A DNA stretch of 8,621 bases from Betaproteobacteria bacterium (GTDB taxonomy: Bacteria > Pseudomonadota > Gammaproteobacteria > Burkholderiales > Rhodocyclaceae): NCBI GenBank assembly GCA_028065725.1, contig JAPTVL010000464.1, forward strand, positions 1-8,621, read 5' to 3'. The position numbers and the translations under genes are program-made. Position 1 is the first letter of the stretch; each line of letters starts with the position of its first letter. The notes under the pieces are model-generated. The model ran no database searches. It was given only the letters and a program-made list of their open reading frames with translations, and was not told where the DNA came from. Of this stretch, positions 7,659-8,621 are shown piece after piece.

Positions 7659-8621
7659 CTAGCCCAGCGTCACCCCCAGCCAGGCGCCGATGAAATACGT
7701 CGCCAGCCCGGCTGCGCCGCCGATGCCGAGCATGCGCAGGCCGCTGATGAGGGCGTGGCGGCCGGTGAACAGGCTCATGCTGGCGCCGACGGCGAACAGG
7801 CCCAGCGCGGTGAGCGCGACCGACGTGGTGAGCGCTGCACTGTGGCCGGACAGGAAGGGCAGCAGCGGCAGCGCCGCGCCGGCGGTGAATGCGGAAAACG
7901 ACGAGATGGCAGCCACCCAGGGCGAGCCGAGCTCGTCGGGGTTGAGTCCGAGTTCCTCGCGCGCCAGCGTGTCGAGCGCGCGCTCGGGGTCCTGCATCAG
8001 GGTGTCGGCGACGCGCCGCGCCTCGTCCGCCTGCATGCCCTTGGCGGCGTAGATCAGCGCCAGTTCGGCGGCTTCCTCGTCGGGGTAGGTCTGTAGTTCG
8101 TCGCGCTCGAGGCCGATCTGATATTCGAACATTTCGCGCTGCGAACGCACCGACACGTATTCGCCCGCCGCCATCGAGAACGCCCCCGCGAGCAGGCCGG
8201 CGACGCCGGTCAACAGAATGATCGACGGCTCCTGAGCCGCACCGGCGACGCCGTAGATCAGCGCGGCATTGGAAACCAGTCCGTCGTTGACGCCGAACAC
8301 CCCGGCGCGCAGGGCATTGCCGGCGCCGCCGCCCTGGTGGCGCTTGCCGATGTCGTCGCGTTTGAGCGGCATGCCGTGCGGTGGGGTATGGGAATACAGC
8401 ACCATGCCGCGTACCTTCATCGCCGCCAGCACGCCGCGCATCGCACGTGGCTTGAAGATGCGGGTGAGGCGGGCGACGACACGGGTGCGCAGGCCGGGTT
8501 GGAAGGGCGCGGGTGCGGGGCCGCCTTTTTGCTGGATGGCATCCAGCCAGATTTGCGCCTGGTCTTCGGCGGCCTGCGCCAGTTCGTCGAATAGCGCCGC
8601 GCGCGAGGTGCCGCGTTCGCA
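7659..8621 (-). CDS. VIT1/CCC1-family iron/manganese transporter with ferritin-like N-terminal remnant (N-terminus beyond window)
   Basis: Inner-membrane metal transporter that, by family, moves Fe(II) or Mn(II) out of the cytoplasm. The frame is open to the window edge, giving 320 residues; an ATG at 8441 is internal, because coding sequence with family character continues upstream of it. Residues about 1-55 (AALFDELAQAAEDQAQIWLD followed by a proline-rich stretch) resemble the second helix of the ferritin-like domain found at the N-terminus of many bacterial CCC1 proteins. The usual ExxH iron-ligand motif reads AEDQ here. VIT1 part: helix 1 with FGVNDGLVSN (109-118); helix 2 ending SMAAGEYVSVRSQ (149-161); a glutamate-rich cytoplasmic metal-binding domain at about 162-232; then three helices at about 233-257, 261-285 and 290-320. 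Length and motifs of the VIT1 part look intact. The domain plan recalls MbfA, but the degenerate ferritin part makes a storage or oxidase role doubtful. It is separated from the next intact gene by about 480 bases. Confidence 0.9.
   Translation of the reverse strand, partial: CERGTSRAALFDELAQAAEDQAQIWLDAIQQKGGPAPAPFQPGLRTRVVARLTRIFKPRAMRGVLAAMKVRGMVLYSHTPPHGMPLKRDDIGKRHQGGGAGNALRAGVFGVNDGLVSNAALIYGVAGAAQEPSIILLTGVAGLLAGAFSMAAGEYVSVRSQREMFEYQIGLERDELQTYPDEEAAELALIYAAKGMQADEARRVADTLMQDPERALDTLAREELGLNPDELGSPWVAAISSFSAFTAGAALPLLPFLSGHSAALTTSVALTALGLFAVGASMSLFTGRHALISGLRMLGIGGAAGLATYFIGAWLGVTLG

Noticed and set aside
7690..8096. Plus-strand frames opposite the transporter gene
   Set aside because: They are antisense to a well-recognised VIT1/CCC1 gene and show only biased shadow composition.

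Overview
The window comes from a high-GC, Gram-negative bacterium. The gene families and codon use fit a betaproteobacterium best, but nothing here fixes the taxon. All supported genes lie on the minus strand and are transcribed from right to left. In that order they are: a VIT1/CCC1-type iron/manganese transporter with a degenerate ferritin-like N-terminal part (cut by the right edge); a broken small membrane-protein gene of the lmo0937/DUF5670 type; an intact 72-residue protein with two membrane segments; and a giant cyclic beta-1,2-glucan synthase of the NdvB/ChvB type that fills three quarters of the window and is cut by the left edge.

Positions 1-6717 (minus) are one uninterrupted reading frame of about 2239 codons. 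In order it holds an N-terminal cytoplasmic region, two membrane helices, a GT84 glycosyltransferase domain (DTDTQ, HDLLE, RHRWIRGDW), a further membrane cluster, the middle cyclization (glycoamylase-like, GH189-type) domain, and two beta-sandwich modules that lead into the GH94-like chain-length domain. Most of the last domain is outside the window. The long frames on the plus strand over this region are codon-register antisense shadows of this gene.

Positions 6735-6963 carry no gene but hold a perfect 10-bp hairpin just upstream of the glucan synthase. Positions 6964-7182 hold the small membrane protein, with a clear ribosome binding site. Positions 7309-7454 hold the pseudogene, with a one-base frameshift near its start and an in-frame TGA. 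Positions 7455-7658 are non-coding and unusually rich in inverted repeats. Positions 7659-8621 hold the transporter.

Periplasmic cyclic glucans serve osmotic adaptation and envelope function. The small membrane proteins and the metal transporter fit a general envelope and metal-stress neighbourhood, but the gaps between genes suggest separate transcription units rather than one operon. The points most worth a second look are the missing ordinary start codon of the glucan synthase (a good Shine-Dalgarno sequence faces an ATC), the doubly damaged small gene, and the cluster of inverted repeats. I saw no CRISPR array, transposase, integrase, tRNA or rRNA.
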